A model generated the notes under the pieces. The model saw only the letters and a program-made list of their open reading frames with translations, was not told where the DNA came from and made no database searches. From contig NZ_QGEG01000004.1 of NCBI RefSeq assembly GCF_003149745.1, positions 172,959 to 236,958 of the forward strand: DNA of 64,000 bases, in the 5' to 3' direction. The position numbers were made by a program, and so were the translations under genes. This document shows, piece by piece, positions 27,495 through 36,220 of this stretch (its first letter is position 1; each line of letters starts with the position of its first letter). Origin of the DNA: Flagellimonas aquimarina (GTDB lineage Bacteria > Bacteroidota > Bacteroidia > Flavobacteriales > Flavobacteriaceae).

Positions 27495-28625
27495 ATGAAA
27501 AATACATTTATATCCATTTTGGTTCTTTTTCTGATGGTCACCTGCAAACCCATCATACAGCAAGAAATATCTGTGACTCCTGCGGAAAACGGAAAACGTA
27601 AGTTGGCCAAATTTGAACCAAAAGAAGGAGTTCTACTATTTGTTGGTCAAGAACTGGAAGCCGTTGGGGGGTTAGAGGAATATAATGATGGATATTTGAA
27701 TCATTTTGAAAAACCTGCAGGATGGACTACTTACACAAATATAAATCCAGGAGAATATTCTTTTTATCGAAGACAGCGTGGGTTGGATGGACTTTGGGAA
27801 ACACATGATTGGGGAGATAATGACTACAATGCCATCTTACAACATAGTGACCCTGATTATTCCAATATGGCTTTAGCCATTGGGTTGCAATTTGTGAATC
27901 ATGAAAAAAGGGTGGCGGATGGCACCCATGATAAGTATATTGACAGACTTGGAGATTTTTTAGTTTCTCTAGGCAATAGACCGGTATTCTTGCGCATAGC
28001 CTATGAATTTGACGGTCCTTGGAACGATTATGATAGAAAATCTACCATTTCGGCTTACAAACATATTGTTGACATGTTAAGAGCAAGAGGAGTTAACAAT
28101 ACTGCATATGTATGGCAATCCGCCGGCACCATGGCGCCAGACCAGAAACATTTGGAAAAATGGTACCCTGGCGATGATTACGTAGATTGGTTGGGATTCT
28201 CTTTTTTCAATGGATGGAAAAAGCAAAAAATGATTGAATTTGCAAGGTCCAAAGGGAAGCCTGTATTTATAGCTGAGGCAACTCCAACTTCTTCGGATTT
28301 AGTCTGGGACCCAAAAGAAAATCAAGGCATCACTAAAGAAATGCGATTGTCAAACCCAAGACAGGCCCAAATGGCATGGGACGAGTGGTTTTTACCTTTT
28401 TTCAATACCATCAATACTAATTTGGATGTTGTCAAAGCTGTGCATTATATTAATTGCCACTGGGACTCCCACCCTATGTGGCTCCAAAACCCAACTTTTA
28501 AAAAAATTGATGCTCGCCTACAATTAAGCGACACTATAAGTAGAAGGTGGAAAGAGCGAACTTCAAAAGCACCTTTTATTTTATCTTCAGAGGATCTATA
28601 TGATAATTTATATAACCATAAATAA
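27495..28625 (+). CDS. GH26-like clan GH-A glycoside hydrolase lipoprotein
   Basis: Probable surface or periplasmic glycanase. The 376-residue protein has a lipoprotein signal (LVLFLMVTCKP, lipid cysteine C17) and a (beta/alpha)8-type domain. Two glutamates fit the clan GH-A acid/base and nucleophile: E171 in RPVFLRIAYEFDGPW and E261 in KPVFIAEATP. The pattern AYKHIVDMLRARGVNNTAYVWQSAG between them resembles GH26 enzymes (mannanases and beta-1,3-xylanases). Inclusion in a xylose operon favours a xylan-type substrate, such as the beta-1,3- or mixed-linkage xylan of red and green algae; this is inference. The LacI-family gene follows after 2 bases. Confidence 0.65.
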   Translation: MKNTFISILVLFLMVTCKPIIQQEISVTPAENGKRKLAKFEPKEGVLLFVGQELEAVGGLEEYNDGYLNHFEKPAGWTTYTNINPGEYSFYRRQRGLDGLWETHDWGDNDYNAILQHSDPDYSNMALAIGLQFVNHEKRVADGTHDKYIDRLGDFLVSLGNRPVFLRIAYEFDGPWNDYDRKSTISAYKHIVDMLRARGVNNTAYVWQSAGTMAPDQKHLEKWYPGDDYVDWLGFSFFNGWKKQKMIEFARSKGKPVFIAEATPTSSDLVWDPKENQGITKEMRLSNPRQAQMAWDEWFLPFFNTINTNLDVVKAVHYINCHWDSHPMWLQNPTFKKIDARLQLSDTISRRWKERTSKAPFILSSEDLYDNLYNHK

Positions 28626-28627
28626 TC

Positions 28628-29665
28628 ATGAAAAAGATAGCTTTAAAAGATATTGCAGCCAAATTTGGGGTATCTATTTCTACGGTTTCAAAAGCTATTA
28701 ATGATAGCCATGAAATCAGTAAGGAGCTAAAGGAAAAAATTAAGAAATATGCCAAGGAACATCATTACAGACCAAATCATGTTGCTCTTAGTTTGCTAAA
28801 AAAGAGCACCAAAACCATCGGTGTAATTGTACCTAACATCCTTAATTATTTTTTCACCCAGGTTTTTTATGGAATTGAAAAGACGGCAAACTCTAGAGGT
28901 TACAGCATTATAAGTTGTATTTCCGATGAATCTTACTTGAAAGAACTAAAGACAGTTGAGTTGCTGAGTACAGGAACAGTAGAAGGCCTTATTCTATCTT
29001 TATCTGAAGAAACACAGGCCAAAGGAAATATTGAACACCTCCAAAATTTGATTGAGAATCAGGTCCCTACTGTTATGTTTGATAGGGTTACCGAAAAAAT
29101 AGATTGCGATAAGGTTGTTGTCGATGATTTTGAAGCAGGTTACAAGACAACCAAACATTTGTTGAAAACAGGATGTAAAAGAATTGCAATAGTTTCCGCT
29201 ATTTATAATTCCAGTGTTGGAAAACTGCGTATTGATGGCTATAAGAAGGCACTCAATGAAAATGAAATAGCATATGATAAAAAATTAATAGTAGAGGTAA
29301 GAAAAAATGATGATTTACAATTATTGATATCCTTGCTATTGGATAATAAAGGAATAGATGCCATAATCGCTTTAGATGAAATTACGGCGGTGGATACACT
29401 TCATATTTTAAAATCGAAAGGTATTGAGGTTCCAAAAGAAATATCTATTGTTGGATTTACCAATGGTCGTCTTTCAAAATATGTTTCGCCAGCCTTGACC
29501 ATGGTGAGTCAACATGGAAAATATATTGGTGAATTAGCAGCGAACATTCTAATCGACCGGATAGAATATGATGGGGATATGCCTTATACAACAAAGCTTG
29601 TGAAGACAAGTTTAATAGAACGGGATTCTACTAAAAAGACTGGGGATAATTCGCTTCTGTACTAA
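28628..29665 (+). CDS. LacI family transcriptional regulator
   Basis: Sugar-responsive DNA-binding protein, probably controlling the xylose operon it closes. The 345 residues contain the N-terminal LacI helix-turn-helix and hinge helix (1-60: IALKDIAAKFGVSISTVSKAINDSHEIS ... YRPNHVALSL) and a periplasmic-binding-protein-like effector domain (60-335: TIGVIVPNILNYFFTQVFYGIEKTANSRGY). It starts 2 bases after the hydrolase gene, so it is autoregulated with the operon. Operator-like sites with a central CG or CC step occur upstream of xylB and of pfkA. The effector could be xylose or a phosphosugar. Confidence 0.93.
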   Translation: MKKIALKDIAAKFGVSISTVSKAINDSHEISKELKEKIKKYAKEHHYRPNHVALSLLKKSTKTIGVIVPNILNYFFTQVFYGIEKTANSRGYSIISCISDESYLKELKTVELLSTGTVEGLILSLSEETQAKGNIEHLQNLIENQVPTVMFDRVTEKIDCDKVVVDDFEAGYKTTKHLLKTGCKRIAIVSAIYNSSVGKLRIDGYKKALNENEIAYDKKLIVEVRKNDDLQLLISLLLDNKGIDAIIALDEITAVDTLHILKSKGIEVPKEISIVGFTNGRLSKYVSPALTMVSQHGKYIGELAANILIDRIEYDGDMPYTTKLVKTSLIERDSTKKTGDNSLLY

Positions 29666-29734
29666 ATGGGAAATTATGCTCCTGATGCATTATGGATTAA
29701 TTTACAATTATCTTTTACCCTCGGAGTTTGTAAA

Positions 29735-29742
29735 TACATTTG
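29735..29742 (+). promoter_or_regulatory. Candidate -7 box for the deoxyribonucleotidase gene
   Basis: TACATTTG matches TAnnTTTG and lies 33 bases before the chosen start at 29776. No TTG is present at the -33 position. Confidence 0.35.
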
Positions 29743-29775
29743 TTTTTTATTCCTTCGACATTTAAAACTTTCCAA

Positions 29776-30297
29776 ATGACCTTATTTGTAGATATGGATG
29801 AAGTGCTGGCCGATACTTACGGAGCACATATTGAGCTTTATAACAAGGAATTCAATGCACAGCTTACCATGGAAGAATGCCGTGGAAAGGAAGTATGGCA
29901 GTGTGTTCCAGAGACTCATCAAAAAAGTGTAAGAAAACATGCTTGGCAAATAGGTTTCTTTAGAGATTTGAAAGTAATCCCAGATAGTCAGGAGGTATTA
30001 AAAGCCTTGAGCAAGGAGCACAATGTCTACATAGCTTCAGCTGCAATGCAATTTCCAAACTCATTGCAAGAGAAATCAGAGTGGTTAGATAAGTTCTTTC
30101 CCTTTATTCCTTGGCAAAAACGGATACTATGCGGTGATAAACATATTTTAAAAGGAGATGTACTTATCGATGACCGTAGTTATAACTTGAAGAGTTTTAA
30201 TGGAAGAACCATTATGTTTACTTCACCTCATAACGTTAATACAGAAGGTTTTGATCGTGCGCATACTTGGAAAGAAATCGCAGATAAACTTTTGTAA
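29776..30297 (+). CDS. 5'(3')-deoxyribonucleotidase (HAD family)
   Basis: Dephosphorylates deoxyribonucleoside monophosphates in nucleotide turnover. The ATG at 29776 is chosen because the HAD nucleophile motif follows directly (MTLFVDMDEVLADTYGAH, catalytic aspartates in DMDEV); an upstream TTG at 29740 overlaps the likely promoter. The 173-residue length and the C-terminal DVLIDDRSYNLKSFNG loop with paired aspartates fit the NT5C family. Stands after the LacI gene with a 110-base gap and just before an esterase gene. Confidence 0.88.
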   Translation: MTLFVDMDEVLADTYGAHIELYNKEFNAQLTMEECRGKEVWQCVPETHQKSVRKHAWQIGFFRDLKVIPDSQEVLKALSKEHNVYIASAAMQFPNSLQEKSEWLDKFFPFIPWQKRILCGDKHILKGDVLIDDRSYNLKSFNGRTIMFTSPHNVNTEGFDRAHTWKEIADKLL

Positions 30298-30305
30298 CTT
30301 AGGGC

Positions 30306-31031
30306 ATGAAAAAGCCCCAAATTTTATTCAAAGCAGTTGTTCTAACTGGTCTGTTCTTATTAGAAGGTTGTTCAGCACAATCTCAACTTATAGAGGATGA
30401 GCTTCAAACCGTTACCACGGAAAGTTTAAAATATTATTTATACTATCCTGAGGGTTATGAATCAAGTAATGATAAAGGATTTGGATTATTACTTTTCTTG
30501 CATGGTGGAGGCGAGTCTGGTGCAGAGTTGGAAGAAATTAAAAAGAACGGCCCACCAAAACTTTTGGTTGAAGGAAAACAGTTTCCATTTCTAGTGCTAG
30601 CACCCCAAAACCCCTATAGGAGAAAGTGGTGGAATACCGAGGCAATAATAAAACTCCTGGATTCTGTTGTTGAAACCAACAATGTTGATAAAAAACGAAT
30701 TTATTTGACGGGCTTAAGTAGGGGTGCAAGCGCATCTTGGGAACTGGCAACACAATACCCTAAAAAGTTTGCAGCAATGGCCGTGGTCTGTGGAATGGCA
30801 CCCTTACCATATGCACATTGGATAAATAAGAAAATGCCCATTTGGGTATTTCATGGAGATAGAGATGAGGTAATCTCTGTTGAAGAATCAGACAAAATGG
30901 TGGCCAAGCTCAAAGAAATGAATTATGATGTGAGATACACAAGATATCAAGATGTAGGGCATAATTCATGGAGCAGGGCGTATACAACAGAAGAATTGTA
31001 TGAATGGTTAGCTGAACAAAAGCAAAAATAA
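30306..31031 (+). CDS. Alpha/beta hydrolase lipoprotein, CE1/PHB-depolymerase-like esterase
   Basis: Probable secreted carboxylesterase. Signal sequence with lipobox LLEGC (lipid cysteine C22), then an alpha/beta-hydrolase fold of 241 residues in all. Oxyanion region LLFLHGGGESG (62-72), nucleophile S138 in YLTGLSRGAS, acid D187 in HGDRDEV, and H219 in DVGHNSW form a complete triad. Members of this group include acetylxylan and feruloyl esterases, so a link with the GH26-like enzyme and xylose genes 1.7 kb upstream is conceivable, but it is separated from them by a nucleotidase gene. It follows that gene by 8 bases. Confidence 0.8.
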   Translation: MKKPQILFKAVVLTGLFLLEGCSAQSQLIEDELQTVTTESLKYYLYYPEGYESSNDKGFGLLLFLHGGGESGAELEEIKKNGPPKLLVEGKQFPFLVLAPQNPYRRKWWNTEAIIKLLDSVVETNNVDKKRIYLTGLSRGASASWELATQYPKKFAAMAVVCGMAPLPYAHWINKKMPIWVFHGDRDEVISVEESDKMVAKLKEMNYDVRYTRYQDVGHNSWSRAYTTEELYEWLAEQKQK

Positions 31032-31036
31032 TTATA

Positions 31037-31753
31037 ATGAAATGTTACCATCTTTTTTTGATTGCTTTAATTGTTTTGGGCTGTCGCCAAGAAGTTGTCA
31101 AAAAACAAAATGTAACGGAAATTAAGGCGAAAATAAAGCCACTTGTTGAGGTCGAGACTGAGTCCGTTCAAGAGAAGAGATTAAAATCTTTTGAAGGGTT
31201 GGCAGACACTACTTTTGTTAGATTAGCGGATTTCAGCAACGGTTTTGCTTATGATTTGCGTTATGCCACAGAAAACAATTTCCTAAAGGCGAAAGTATAT
31301 GATTGCGCAGAATGTTATACCAGAGTTAAGACGGCCAAAGCATTGATTGAAGCGAATAAAGACTTTCTAAGGGCGGGAGCAAAAATAAAGTTCTTCGATT
31401 GTTACAGACCAAATTCGGTCCAGTATAAAATGTGGGAGATTGTTCCTAACCCCCAATACGTGGCAAATCCTGTTAAAGGTTCTATACATAACAAAGGAGG
31501 CGCAGTGGATATTACTTTAGTTGATTTGGATGGTAACGAATTGGATATGGGCACAGACTTTGATTTCTTTGGTAAAAGAGCGTACCATGACAATTTGGAT
31601 TTACCAGAGGAGATATTGGCTAATCGAAAACTTCTAAAAGAAACCATGGAAGCACATGGTTTTTGGTCTATAAGAACAGAATGGTGGCATTATAACTTAT
31701 CTTCTGGCTCCAATGATAGAGTGGCCAATTTTAAGTGGGAATGTAAGGACTAG
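31037..31753 (+). CDS. VanX-like D-alanyl-D-alanine dipeptidase lipoprotein (peptidase M15D)
   Basis: Zinc dipeptidase expected to cleave D-Ala-D-Ala released from peptidoglycan. The 238 residues begin with a lipoprotein signal (LIVLGC, C16). Zinc ligands and catalytic residues are seen: SIHNKGGAVD (H151, D158; the SxHxxGxAxD motif) and EWWHYN (E215, H218). The DLRYATENNF and DCYRPNSVQ segments are typical of VanX/DdpX. As a lone lipoprotein without vanHA neighbours it is likely a cell-wall recycling enzyme rather than a glycopeptide resistance determinant. Its stop overlaps the end of the convergent methyltransferase gene by 4 bases. Confidence 0.9.
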   Translation: MKCYHLFLIALIVLGCRQEVVKKQNVTEIKAKIKPLVEVETESVQEKRLKSFEGLADTTFVRLADFSNGFAYDLRYATENNFLKAKVYDCAECYTRVKTAKALIEANKDFLRAGAKIKFFDCYRPNSVQYKMWEIVPNPQYVANPVKGSIHNKGGAVDITLVDLDGNELDMGTDFDFFGKRAYHDNLDLPEEILANRKLLKETMEAHGFWSIRTEWWHYNLSSGSNDRVANFKWECKD

Positions 31754-32928
31754 ACTTTCTTACAATTGATTATTATATGCTTGTCATTTACATCAGTAGT
31801 AAAGAACAAATATGCATCTCCTCCATCTTTAATCTTATGTTTTTTGCGTAATTCCGCTACAGATACTGGGAAATTCCGGATAGTAATGTTGGCTTTGGTA
31901 AGCTGTAATTCTTTTAATCCATTTTTGGAATAGGGATGAACAGTAATGATTTCAAATCTTCTCCCTGGAAAATCCACTAAAGTTTCCGAGGTGTACAAAT
32001 GTGAATGTTGATGTAGCTTTTTTAGATTGTACGCTTGCCCCACAGATTTAAATCCACCTGATTTTAAAATGGCAGAATTGGGTTCATATAAATAATTTTC
32101 AGGTTGATCGTATTTTACAATGGCAGTAGTCTCTTCTTTTAGGGAGAAATTAAAATATCTCGCTTGACCTTTGTGAAAGTTCACAGCATTGACAAAAACC
32201 TCTTTTTCAAAGCCATGTTCTAAAACATAAAGCAACTCTTTTACTTCATTGTTGACCGCCACAATATGAACCTCTTTTACAAAACTTAATTCTTTAATGG
32301 TTTGGGCAATATCCAAAAGAGGAGAAGTCTTGACCAAAATATTCTTCGTTTTCTCAAAAAGAAATGGAAGGTTTTCTGGAAGATTAGGCAAACAATCTTT
32401 TAATAAAAAAACTTTTCCTTTTACATCATTCCGTCGTGAAGGGTCAATGTAAATCCAATCAAACTTTTGAATGGTATTTTTGAGAAACTGAATTCCATCT
32501 TCTGGAACAGAATTAATATTGTTTTGGCCAAGTATTTTAAAATTATGCTTTGCAATTTCACTTAGTTCTTGATTGATTTCACAATGAAAAACCGAATTAA
32601 TTTTTTTTGAAAAAAAGTAAGTGTCAACACCAAACCCACCGGTAAGGTCGAGGAGCGCTTTTCCACTTATAAGTTCTGACTTGTATTGTGCGGTTTGTTC
32701 TGAGCTGGTTTGCTCAATATTCAATTTGTTCGGATAATAAATATTGGTGGCTTTAAACCAAGAGGGGAGCTTATTCTTGCACTTTTTTTTGGCTTCCAAC
32801 TGTTCAGTCAATTCTCTTTGAGAAACCCCCTCGAAAAATTGCTTTTTTAATAAAACTGACATGATGTCAGTGTCCCAGTTTTTTTTTATAAAATCCTGTA
32901 CACCAGTATTTAATATATCTTTATTCAA
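31750..32928 (-). CDS. Class I SAM-dependent methyltransferase with THUMP-like C-terminal domain
   Basis: Putative RNA methyltransferase. The 392 residues have a helical N-terminal region, a Rossmann methyltransferase core (SAM motif LLDLTGGFGVDTYFFSKKINSVFHCEINQEL near 90-125 and the catalytic-loop FDWIYIDPSRR near 155-165), and a C-terminal THUMP-like, PG_1098-type ferredoxin-like region (about 240-392). The family is widespread in Bacteroidota. Target RNA is unknown. Downstream of the AI-2E-type gene with an 8-base gap, so likely co-transcribed with it. Confidence 0.85.
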   Translation of the reverse strand: MNKDILNTGVQDFIKKNWDTDIMSVLLKKQFFEGVSQRELTEQLEAKKKCKNKLPSWFKATNIYYPNKLNIEQTSSEQTAQYKSELISGKALLDLTGGFGVDTYFFSKKINSVFHCEINQELSEIAKHNFKILGQNNINSVPEDGIQFLKNTIQKFDWIYIDPSRRNDVKGKVFLLKDCLPNLPENLPFLFEKTKNILVKTSPLLDIAQTIKELSFVKEVHIVAVNNEVKELLYVLEHGFEKEVFVNAVNFHKGQARYFNFSLKEETTAIVKYDQPENYLYEPNSAILKSGGFKSVGQAYNLKKLHQHSHLYTSETLVDFPGRRFEIITVHPYSKNGLKELQLTKANITIRNFPVSVAELRKKHKIKDGGDAYLFFTTDVNDKHIIINCKKV

Positions 32929-32936
32929 ACTAAAAC

Positions 32937-34037
32937 TTATAGATTTTTAGTAAGCTTCTTCACAACGGAGTTTTCGGCTAAAAACTCCTTTAAAATTACT
33001 TTTATAGCTGTGTAGCCAGGTACAGCCACTACCATGCCAACAACACCAAATACAAGCCCTGCAATAATGATTACAAGAAATATTTCCAATGGATGTGATT
33101 TTACACTTGTGGAAAAAATGAAGGGTTGAGAAAAGAAATTATCTATAAGTTGACCTATGATTAAACCTATAAAAACGTATAGCGCTTTGGGTAAAATTAC
33201 AGTACTAAAATCGGCCCCTAAAAAGCTGGTCATGGTCAAAGTTATCATAATGGCTCCCCCTATGATTGGGCCTATATATGGAATTATATTAAAGAGGGCG
33301 CAAAGGAATGCGATTACGATAGCATTTTCTACACCAGCAACTAAAAGTGCAATGGTATAAATAACGAATAAAATAAAAAGTTGAAGTAAGATTCCTGCAA
33401 AATATCTAGACAATAATCCGTTGATTTTATCTACTGATTTTACTAGATTACTTTCTTTGTTATCTGGAACGAAAGTCAGCATTCCATTTTGAAAGAGCTT
33501 GCTGTCCTTTAGAAAGAAAAATGAAATAAAAAGAACAGAGAAAAGACCAATGCTAAAGTTGCTCAGTGTATTCACAAATGAATTGAGAAAATTTGGAATG
33601 AATCCTAAGTCTAAACCTTCAAGCACATTTTTTTCAAGGTCTGAGTCTTCAATCAAATGGGTTACATTATCGGTGGTGGCACCAAAATATTCAAGGATCT
33701 GAAGGTAAAGCGTGTTTACATCCGCTTTTAAAGCTTCTATGTCCAATAAGGACAAATTCTTGCTTTGTTCAGAAATAAGAGGAATGAAGAGCGCCAGAAT
33801 TCCTAGAAAAACTGCCAACATGCAAACCATGGTAACTATAACTGCAAGAGTATTGGGAAACTTTAGCTTTCGTCTTAAAAAAAGAACTATTGGTCTTCCC
33901 AAAAGTGCAATTACCGCTGCAATGGCCAAATATGCCAATACCGATTGAATCTTAAATAAAAAATATGCTAAAAGAACAACACCAACAATAATGGCTACAG
34001 CCCTTAAAATTCCATTGGCAATAATCTTTGAGGTCAT
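32937..34037 (-). CDS. AI-2E family transporter (PerM-like membrane protein)
   Basis: Inner-membrane protein of 366 residues with about seven to eight helices. The N-terminal pair (AVAIIVGVVLLAYFLFKIQSVLAYLAIAAVIALLGRPIVLFL) and C-terminal GPIIGGAIM, IDNFFSQPFIFSTSVKSHPLEIFLVIIIAGLVFGVVGMVVAVPGYTAIKVILKE motifs define the AI-2E/PerM family. Despite the name, most members outside enterobacteria are of unknown substrate. Middle gene of a three-gene minus-strand unit (DUF4159, AI-2E, methyltransferase); the DUF4159 gene ends 3 bases before it. Confidence 0.9.
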   Translation of the reverse strand: MTSKIIANGILRAVAIIVGVVLLAYFLFKIQSVLAYLAIAAVIALLGRPIVLFLRRKLKFPNTLAVIVTMVCMLAVFLGILALFIPLISEQSKNLSLLDIEALKADVNTLYLQILEYFGATTDNVTHLIEDSDLEKNVLEGLDLGFIPNFLNSFVNTLSNFSIGLFSVLFISFFFLKDSKLFQNGMLTFVPDNKESNLVKSVDKINGLLSRYFAGILLQLFILFVIYTIALLVAGVENAIVIAFLCALFNIIPYIGPIIGGAIMITLTMTSFLGADFSTVILPKALYVFIGLIIGQLIDNFFSQPFIFSTSVKSHPLEIFLVIIIAGLVFGVVGMVVAVPGYTAIKVILKEFLAENSVVKKLTKNL

Positions 34038-34040
34038 AAT

Positions 34041-34691
34041 CTAGCTTTTAAAGGCAAATTCTACAATGTTTGCTCCCATTTGAAGTGCTTTTAATCTTAT
34101 TTCTTCAGGGTCGTTATGCACGGATGGATCTTCCCAACCATCACCTAAATCACTTTCAAAGGTGAACAATAACAGTAATCTTCCCTCATGAAAAATGCCT
34201 AGGGCTTGTGGTCGTTTTCCATCATGCTCATGGATTTTGGGGAGACCAGCCGGGAATTCATACTTTAGGTTAAAAATAGGATGGTCAGTGCCAAGTTCTT
34301 CTAATCTTTTATTTGGAAATACTTTTTCCAATTCCCTCCTTAAATAAGGTTCCATACCGTAATTGTCATCAATATGCAAAAAACCACCAGAAAGTAGGTA
34401 AGTCCTTAAATTCTCTGCCTCTTCATCAGAGAAGAAGACATTTCCGTGACCAGTCATATGAAGGTAAGGGTATTGAAAAATGGAAACACTGCCCACCTCT
34501 ACGGTTTCTGGTTTTGGATTTATTTTGGTGCCTATATTGTTATTGCAGAACTGAATTAAATTTGGCAAAGCCGTTGGATTGGAATACCAGTCACCCCCGC
34601 CACCGTATTTTAAAATTGCAATTTCTTGGCCATTGACAAAGCTTATCACAAAAAAAGTTAAAATACTGCATAGCATGGTAAGTTGTTTCAT
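34041..34691 (-). CDS. Secreted DUF4159 protein
   Basis: Function unknown. The 216 residues start with a signal peptide (about 1-21, FVISFVNGQ). The mature part is one DUF4159 domain, with AILKYGGGGDWYSNPTALPNLIQFCNN, YPYLHMTGHGNVFFSDEEAENLRTYLLSGGFLHIDDNYG and the aspartate-rich FTFESDLGDGWEDPSVH. The fold resembles glutamine-amidotransferase-like or ThuA-like proteins, but catalytic residues cannot be assigned. Leads the minus-strand unit and is divergent from the DUF1223 gene with a 39-base gap. Confidence 0.85.
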   Translation of the reverse strand: MKQLTMLCSILTFFVISFVNGQEIAILKYGGGGDWYSNPTALPNLIQFCNNNIGTKINPKPETVEVGSVSIFQYPYLHMTGHGNVFFSDEEAENLRTYLLSGGFLHIDDNYGMEPYLRRELEKVFPNKRLEELGTDHPIFNLKYEFPAGLPKIHEHDGKRPQALGIFHEGRLLLLFTFESDLGDGWEDPSVHNDPEEIRLKALQMGANIVEFAFKS

Positions 34692-34730
34692 TTGCTTTCG
34701 AATAACTAAGAAATCAAAAGTACAGTATTC

Positions 34731-35516
34731 ATGTTTAAAAAAATCATAATTCCTAGCATGGCATTTTTAGGAATGTCATTGATGGCATTTTATACAGCAA
34801 AATATGAAAATAGGGTTGAACCTGAAAATGATGTAGTTAAAGAAAAGTCTTATGAGTCCGCTGTAGTTTTAGAGTTGTTTACCTCGCAAGGCTGCTCTAG
34901 TTGCCCCCCCGCGGATATGCTTTTGGAGAAAGTAAAAAAGCAATACCCAGAAAGTGTTTATGCACTGTCTTATCATGTGGATTATTGGAACTATATTGGT
35001 TGGGAAGACCCTTTTAGTAAATCGGTTTACACCAAAAAGCAAAGGGAATACAATAGAAAATTTAAATATAGAGGCAATTACACCCCACAATTGGTAATCA
35101 ATGGGGAAGAGCACTTTGTGGGCTCCAGTCAGTCAAAAATGTACACTAAGCTAAATGAATACAAAATAAAAAAAGCTAGCAACGCAATTGACATTAATAT
35201 TGGTAAAACAGGCGATAATTCAATAGCGTTTGACTACGCTATTGAAGGCGACCTGATTGGTAAACAACTTAGAATTGTATTAGTGCTGGATGAGCGCACA
35301 ACCTCTGTCAAAAGAGGGGAAAATAGGAATAGAGTTTTAAAGAACAGTAATATTGTTGTAGCGGAAAAGTATATTCCTGTTAGTGCTAAAAAAGGAGAGT
35401 CTTCAATTACCGTCCCTAAGCTTGTATCTTCTGATGACAAATTAACCTTAATAGTGCTTATAGAGTCTAACGATTTGGATATTACGGGTGCCGCCAAAAA
35501 GCCTATTTCTCGTTAA
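34731..35516 (+). CDS. DUF1223 thioredoxin-like exported protein
   Basis: Function unknown. The 261 residues begin with a hydrophobic segment (about 7-24) that is a signal peptide or anchor. The DUF1223 domain starts with AVVLELFTSQGCSSCPPADMLLEKV (about 43-68), carrying a CxxC pair (GCSSCP) in a thioredoxin-like position, then YALSYHVDYWNYIGWEDPFS and RGNYTPQLVINGEEHFVGS. A periplasmic redox role is suggested by the CxxC but not demonstrated. Its stop overlaps the end of rsmE by 4 bases. Confidence 0.85.
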   Translation: MFKKIIIPSMAFLGMSLMAFYTAKYENRVEPENDVVKEKSYESAVVLELFTSQGCSSCPPADMLLEKVKKQYPESVYALSYHVDYWNYIGWEDPFSKSVYTKKQREYNRKFKYRGNYTPQLVINGEEHFVGSSQSKMYTKLNEYKIKKASNAIDINIGKTGDNSIAFDYAIEGDLIGKQLRIVLVLDERTTSVKRGENRNRVLKNSNIVVAEKYIPVSAKKGESSITVPKLVSSDDKLTLIVLIESNDLDITGAAKKPISR

Positions 35517-36217
35517 CTGTTGATTATTGAAACAGTTGTGCAAGCAACAATTGCGGCAGTTTCTGTTCTTAGGCGGTTGTTTCCTAGTGATACAGGCACA
35601 AAACCTTTGGTGTATGCAAAATCTATTTCTGTCTTTGAAAAATCCCCTTCTGGGCCTATGAGGATAATTATATCTTTATCTGCTGCAACCCTTCTTTTGA
35701 GCTCCATTTTTTCACCTTCATCACAATGTGCAATAAATTTTAAACCACTTAATTTTTGACTCATGAACTCTTTGTAAGAGACTGCAGGGTTCAATCTAGG
35801 TAAATGGGTTTGCAGAGATTGTTTCATTGCGGATTGCAACACCCGTTCCATACGTTCCAATTTTATGGTCTTTCGCTCAGAATGTTCGCAAATGACAGGC
35901 GTTATTTCATCAATCCCTATTTCCGTAGCTTTTTCCAAAAACCATTCATATCGTTCGTTCATTTTGGTAGGTGCAACGGCAAGATGAAGGCTATAGCGTT
36001 TTGGGATGCTTTTTTCTACGGAAATTATTTGCGCTTTGCATTTACGAATGTCAGCATCTAGAATTTCAGCTTTAAAGAGATACCCTTTTCCATTGGTGAT
36101 GTGTAGAATATCTCCCTCTTTCTTTCTCAATACTTTTAAGATATGTTTACTTTCCTCAGATGGAAAAAAGAACTGTTTAAAGCTATTATCTAGGGAAGGA
36201 TTATAAAATAGTTGCAT
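35513..36217 (-). CDS. rsmE: 16S rRNA (uracil-1498-N3)-methyltransferase
   Basis: Methylates N3 of U1498 in 16S rRNA. The 234 residues are normal for RsmE. N-terminal PUA-like part (HILKVLRKKEGDILHITNGKGYLFKAEI) and a SPOUT methyltransferase domain with a deep knot: APTKMNERYEWFLEKATEIGIDEITPVICEHSER, IILIGPEGDFSKTEIDFA and VSLGNNRLRTETAAI near the C-terminus. In a minus-strand unit after the TfoX-N gene (3-base gap). Confidence 0.95.
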   Translation of the reverse strand: MQLFYNPSLDNSFKQFFFPSEESKHILKVLRKKEGDILHITNGKGYLFKAEILDADIRKCKAQIISVEKSIPKRYSLHLAVAPTKMNERYEWFLEKATEIGIDEITPVICEHSERKTIKLERMERVLQSAMKQSLQTHLPRLNPAVSYKEFMSQKLSGLKFIAHCDEGEKMELKRRVAADKDIIILIGPEGDFSKTEIDFAYTKGFVPVSLGNNRLRTETAAIVACTTVSIINS

Positions 36218-36220
36218 GGA

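Noticed and set aside
31037..31753. VanX homologue as evidence of vancomycin resistance
   Set aside because: No vanH, vanA, vanR or vanS genes flank it, and the protein is a lipoprotein typical of wall recycling.
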